Source: Streptomyces wedmorensis (lineage in GTDB: Bacteria; Actinomycetota; Actinomycetes; Streptomycetales; Streptomycetaceae). From it: a DNA stretch of 64,000 nucleotides. The notes below the pieces were generated by a model, which worked only from the letters and a program-made list of their open reading frames with translations, did no database searches and had not been told where the DNA came from. The translations under genes and the position numbers were made by a program. Location: assembly GCF_000716445.1 (NCBI RefSeq), contig NZ_JNWK01000009.1:197296-261295 (forward strand), read 5' to 3'. Positions 61,782-64,000 of this stretch are shown here, piece after piece (the stretch's first letter is position 1; each line of letters opens with the position of its first letter).

Positions 61782-63116
61782 CTACCGGCCGGCTCGCGTC
61801 CGCGCCTCGATCCGGTGCCGTACGACGGTCGTCAGAGCTGACAGCCGGGTCGACACGACCGGTACCGGCGGCACAGGGCCCTCGATGCGGCCCGCGGCCT
61901 CCGGCAGCGCGGCGACGTCGGCCTCGAAGCGGGCGCGGGCGGCTGCCAGGGTGTCGGGCGGATCCGTGCGGAGCCCGCCGCGCATCACGGTCCGCAGCAG
62001 TGGCTCCGTGCCCTCGGGTGGCTCCTCGTTCGCCAGGCCGATGACGTCGCGAAGGCCGAGGCCGCGGAACACCTGCTTCGGGGCCGGAGCCGTCACCTTC
62101 GCCGACGAGAGCTTCATGACGGGCCGGCCGTCGTATTCGACCAGCTTGTACGCCGCGTCCAGATACGGGGCGTCGGCGGCCGTGCCGACTTTCGTCCCCA
62201 CGGCGAAGACATCGATGGGTGCTCCGTCCCGTACGAGCGTGTCGACGGCGTACTCGTCGAGGCCGCCGCTCGCGATGATCTGCACGTCCGTCAGTCCCGC
62301 CGCGTCGAGTGCGGTACGGGCGCTTCGGGCGAGCACTCCGAGGTCGCCGCTGTCGAGGCGGATTCCGCACCCCGGGCCGAGCCCCAAGTCGCTGAGGACG
62401 CGCGCGGCCGCCGCGACCCCGCGGTCGGTGTCGTACGTGTCGACCAGGAAGGTCACGGGGCCCGGATGGGTTCGGGCGAAGGCACGGAAGGCCTTCTCCT
62501 CCGAAGCGAAGGTCTCGATGTACGAGTGGGCCATGGTGCCGGATGCGGGGATGCCGTACCGGGTCGCGGCGGCGACGTTGCTGGTGCCCGCGAACCCGAC
62601 CAGAGCGCAGAGCCGCGCCGCCTGCATGCCGGCCTCGGGACCGTGGGTCCGGCGCAGGGAGAAGTCCACCAGGGGCCGCCCGGCGGCGGCGAGCACACAC
62701 CGCGCCGCCTTGGAGGCGACCGCCGTCTGATGGCAGACGAGGGACAGCAGGTAGGTCTCCACGAGCTGCGCCTGCGGCAGGGGCGCGGTGACTTCCAAGA
62801 GCGGTTCACCTGCGAGGACGAGCCGTCCTTCGGGCACGGCGCGGACCTGGCCGTGGAACGACAGGCCGTGCAGCGGTTCCAGGTCCTCGACCGGACGACG
62901 CAGCGCCTCGGCGAACTCCAGGACGTCGGAGCGGCCCACCCGGAACCGGGAAAGGTAGTCGAGGGCCGGTTCGAGCCCCGCCGCGACGAGGAATCCGCGG
63001 CCCGGGGGGAGGTCGCGGACGAAGAGGCTGAAGGTGGCAGGGGCCCTCATGTCCTCCCGCAGGTACGAGAGCACCATCGTGACCTCGTACAGGTCGGTGC
63101 TGGTCACCTGGGACAT
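61782..63116 (-). CDS. pncB: Nicotinate phosphoribosyltransferase
   Basis: The 444-residue enzyme starts SQVTSTDLYEVTMVLSYLRE, with the NAPRTase active-site blocks DFSLRRTHGPEAGMQAARLC, GTMAHSYIETFASEEKAFRA, VDTYDTDRGVAAAARV, GIRLDSGDLGVLA, IIASGGLDEYAVDTL and FAVGTKVGTAADAPYLDAAY. It makes nicotinate mononucleotide from nicotinate and PRPP, the NAD salvage entry. In mycobacteria the paralogue pncB2 (Rv0573c) belongs to the DosR regulon. ATG at 63116 is the best start by alignment, though its ribosome binding site is weak. Confidence 0.93.
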   Translation of the reverse strand: MSQVTSTDLYEVTMVLSYLREDMRAPATFSLFVRDLPPGRGFLVAAGLEPALDYLSRFRVGRSDVLEFAEALRRPVEDLEPLHGLSFHGQVRAVPEGRLVLAGEPLLEVTAPLPQAQLVETYLLSLVCHQTAVASKAARCVLAAAGRPLVDFSLRRTHGPEAGMQAARLCALVGFAGTSNVAAATRYGIPASGTMAHSYIETFASEEKAFRAFARTHPGPVTFLVDTYDTDRGVAAAARVLSDLGLGPGCGIRLDSGDLGVLARSARTALDAAGLTDVQIIASGGLDEYAVDTLVRDGAPIDVFAVGTKVGTAADAPYLDAAYKLVEYDGRPVMKLSSAKVTAPAPKQVFRGLGLRDVIGLANEEPPEGTEPLLRTVMRGGLRTDPPDTLAAARARFEADVAALPEAAGRIEGPVPPVPVVSTRLSALTTVVRHRIEARTRAGR

Positions 63117-63168
63117 GCTTCGAGCACGTCGGGTGGCCTCGTGACCCGCACCGGAACGGCCGGACACG

Positions 63169-63807
63169 CTACGTCCGGCCCTGGGCGGTGAGCTCGCACC
63201 GTACGTCCACCACGCCTTCGACGGCGCGGGCCAGGCGGTCCGCGAGCGGGATGAGCGCGCTGTCGCGGACCTCGCCCGACAGCGTCACCACGCCGGCGTC
63301 GACACGCACGTCGACCCGGCTCCGAGAGAGCGGGAAGAGGTGCTCGACCACGTCGCGGCGCACTTCGGCGGCGAGATCCTCGTCCGGGCGGAGGAAGACC
63401 TTGAGGAGGTCGGACCGGCTCACGATTCCCTGGATCGTTCCGTTCGTGCCGACGACCGGCAGCCGTTTGACGTGGTGGGAGGCCATGAGGCGGGCGGCCT
63501 GGGGAAGGGACGCCTCGGGAGCGACGGAGACCGCGGGCGAGGTCATCAGGTCCTCGGCCCGGCGAGAACCGGCCTTGGCCGTGGCGTCCAGCCGTCGCAT
63601 CTGTTCGACGAGACCGGGGCGGTGGTCGTGGAACTCCTCCTTGAGGAGCAGATCGGCCTCGGAAACCACCCCGACGACGCGGCCCTCGCCCTCGACGACG
63701 GGCACGGCCGTCACCTTCCACCGCTCCATGGCGGCGACGATCTCCTTGAACTCCGCGCCGGGCCGGACGGCGACGAGTTCGTTCGGCGGCATCCTCATGA
63801 TGCTCAT
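63169..63807 (-). CDS. CBS-pair protein with C-terminal BON domain
   Basis: The 212-residue protein has CBS motifs at about 9-62 ([20 protein letters not shown]) and 85-140 ([20 protein letters not shown]) and a BON domain (about 150-205, [20 protein letters not shown]). ATG at 63807 follows GGAGG. The frame is open upstream and happens to continue the MBL fragment, but start, RBS and domain boundaries show separate genes. It lies 52 bp upstream of the nicotinate phosphoribosyltransferase. Confidence 0.88.
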   Translation of the reverse strand: MSIMRMPPNELVAVRPGAEFKEIVAAMERWKVTAVPVVEGEGRVVGVVSEADLLLKEEFHDHRPGLVEQMRRLDATAKAGSRRAEDLMTSPAVSVAPEASLPQAARLMASHHVKRLPVVGTNGTIQGIVSRSDLLKVFLRPDEDLAAEVRRDVVEHLFPLSRSRVDVRVDAGVVTLSGEVRDSALIPLADRLARAVEGVVDVRCELTAQGRT

Positions 63808-63839
63808 GGTGTGCCTCCGGCCCTCTCGTCGGGCACGGT

Positions 63840-64000
63840 CAGCGGACCAGGAGGGCCTCCCCGGAGCGGGGTACGACGGCCGTCCAGCCCACCGGGCGGA
63901 TTCCTGGTCGTGGTGGCGATCGCCGTAGGTGGACTCCATGAGCAGCGTGTCGGCGCCCGAGAACGGTTCCGGCGGCGGCAGCAGCGGGTGCCCTGGGCGG
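63840..64000 (-). pseudogene. Fragment of beta-CASP metallo-beta-lactamase nuclease
   Basis: At the window edge the minus strand reads [20 protein letters not shown] followed by [12 protein letters not shown]. The GDLGRPG-like and ESTYGDR motifs belong to the core of beta-CASP RNA nucleases of the MBL fold. After HHDQ the expected helix and C-terminal third (about 200 residues) are missing; the frame runs into the CBS-BON gene leader. Upstream parts lie outside the window. It looks C-terminally truncated, or frameshifted to stop near 63840. Confidence 0.6.

Noticed and set aside
63117..63168. Operator-like site before pncB (CACCGGAACGGCCGG)
   Set aside because: The half-sites are out of register with the 14-bp palindrome; only a few positions match.
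1..64000. CRISPR arrays, tRNA, rRNA or riboswitches
   Set aside because: I looked for regularly spaced repeats and cloverleaf or leader motifs and saw none that would hold up.

Overview
This is high-G+C actinobacterial DNA, most likely from a Streptomyces or close relative. Supporting signs are the strong third-position GC bias with long antisense ORFs, GGAGG-type ribosome binding sites, many GTG starts, 1-4 nt gene overlaps, and protein families typical of that group. No rRNA, tRNA, CRISPR array or complete insertion sequence was recognised.

Layout. 0.4-13.9 kb: DUF2254 membrane protein, a tandem universal stress protein (USP), an orphan membrane protein, a ClC channel, a two-TM K+ channel, a GH15 glycosidase, a CPA antiporter with an RCK-like domain, cytochrome bd oxidase (cydA-cydB) and a short-chain dehydrogenase. 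14.1-18.4 kb: GMC oxidoreductase, metal-dependent cyclase/hydrolase, and one ORF that fuses gluconokinase to aldose 1-epimerase. 18.6-25.1 kb: a decay zone with broken antiporter, S8 peptidase, alpha/beta hydrolase, IS transposase, SulP transporter and zinc-ribbon genes around an intact DUF2252 gene. 25.1-30.0 kb: an ABC exporter pair whose permease is frameshifted, and a NarK-like transporter. 30.2-34.9 kb: SHOCT protein and a two-subunit NAD-linked formate dehydrogenase.

34.9-42.7 kb: eight genes on the minus strand, each touching or overlapping the next: CBS-BON, acyl/acetyl-CoA ligase, 2-oxoacid dehydrogenase E1alpha, E1beta, E2, acyl carrier protein, CBS-BON, USP. 42.9-64 kb: DUF1918, CBS-BON proteins, four USPs, an HTH/flavin-barrel fusion, a PepSY-like lipoprotein and copper P-type ATPase, phosphoenolpyruvate synthase, an Hrp1-like CBS protein, Hsp20, a flavodoxin, an Rv1733c-like membrane protein, a P2-type ATPase, a broken DUF4389 gene, nicotinate phosphoribosyltransferase and the end of a beta-CASP nuclease fragment.

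The gene set closely parallels the mycobacterial DosR/DevR dormancy regulon: USPs, Hrp1, Acr/Hsp20, Rv1733c, CtpF-type ATPase, PncB2, and low-oxygen electron and carbon metabolism. A palindrome close to GGGCCGnnCGGCCC recurs in promoter-proximal intergenic DNA across the window, often about 50-120 bp from a start codon. It is the best candidate for a common operator, probably of a DevR/OsdR-like response regulator, but no such regulator or sensor kinase is encoded here. The inferred theme is survival under hypoxia or redox stress: bd oxidase, formate oxidation, pyruvate/acetate to acetyl-CoA, PEP recycling, NAD salvage, ion homeostasis and adenylate sensing by CBS and USP proteins.
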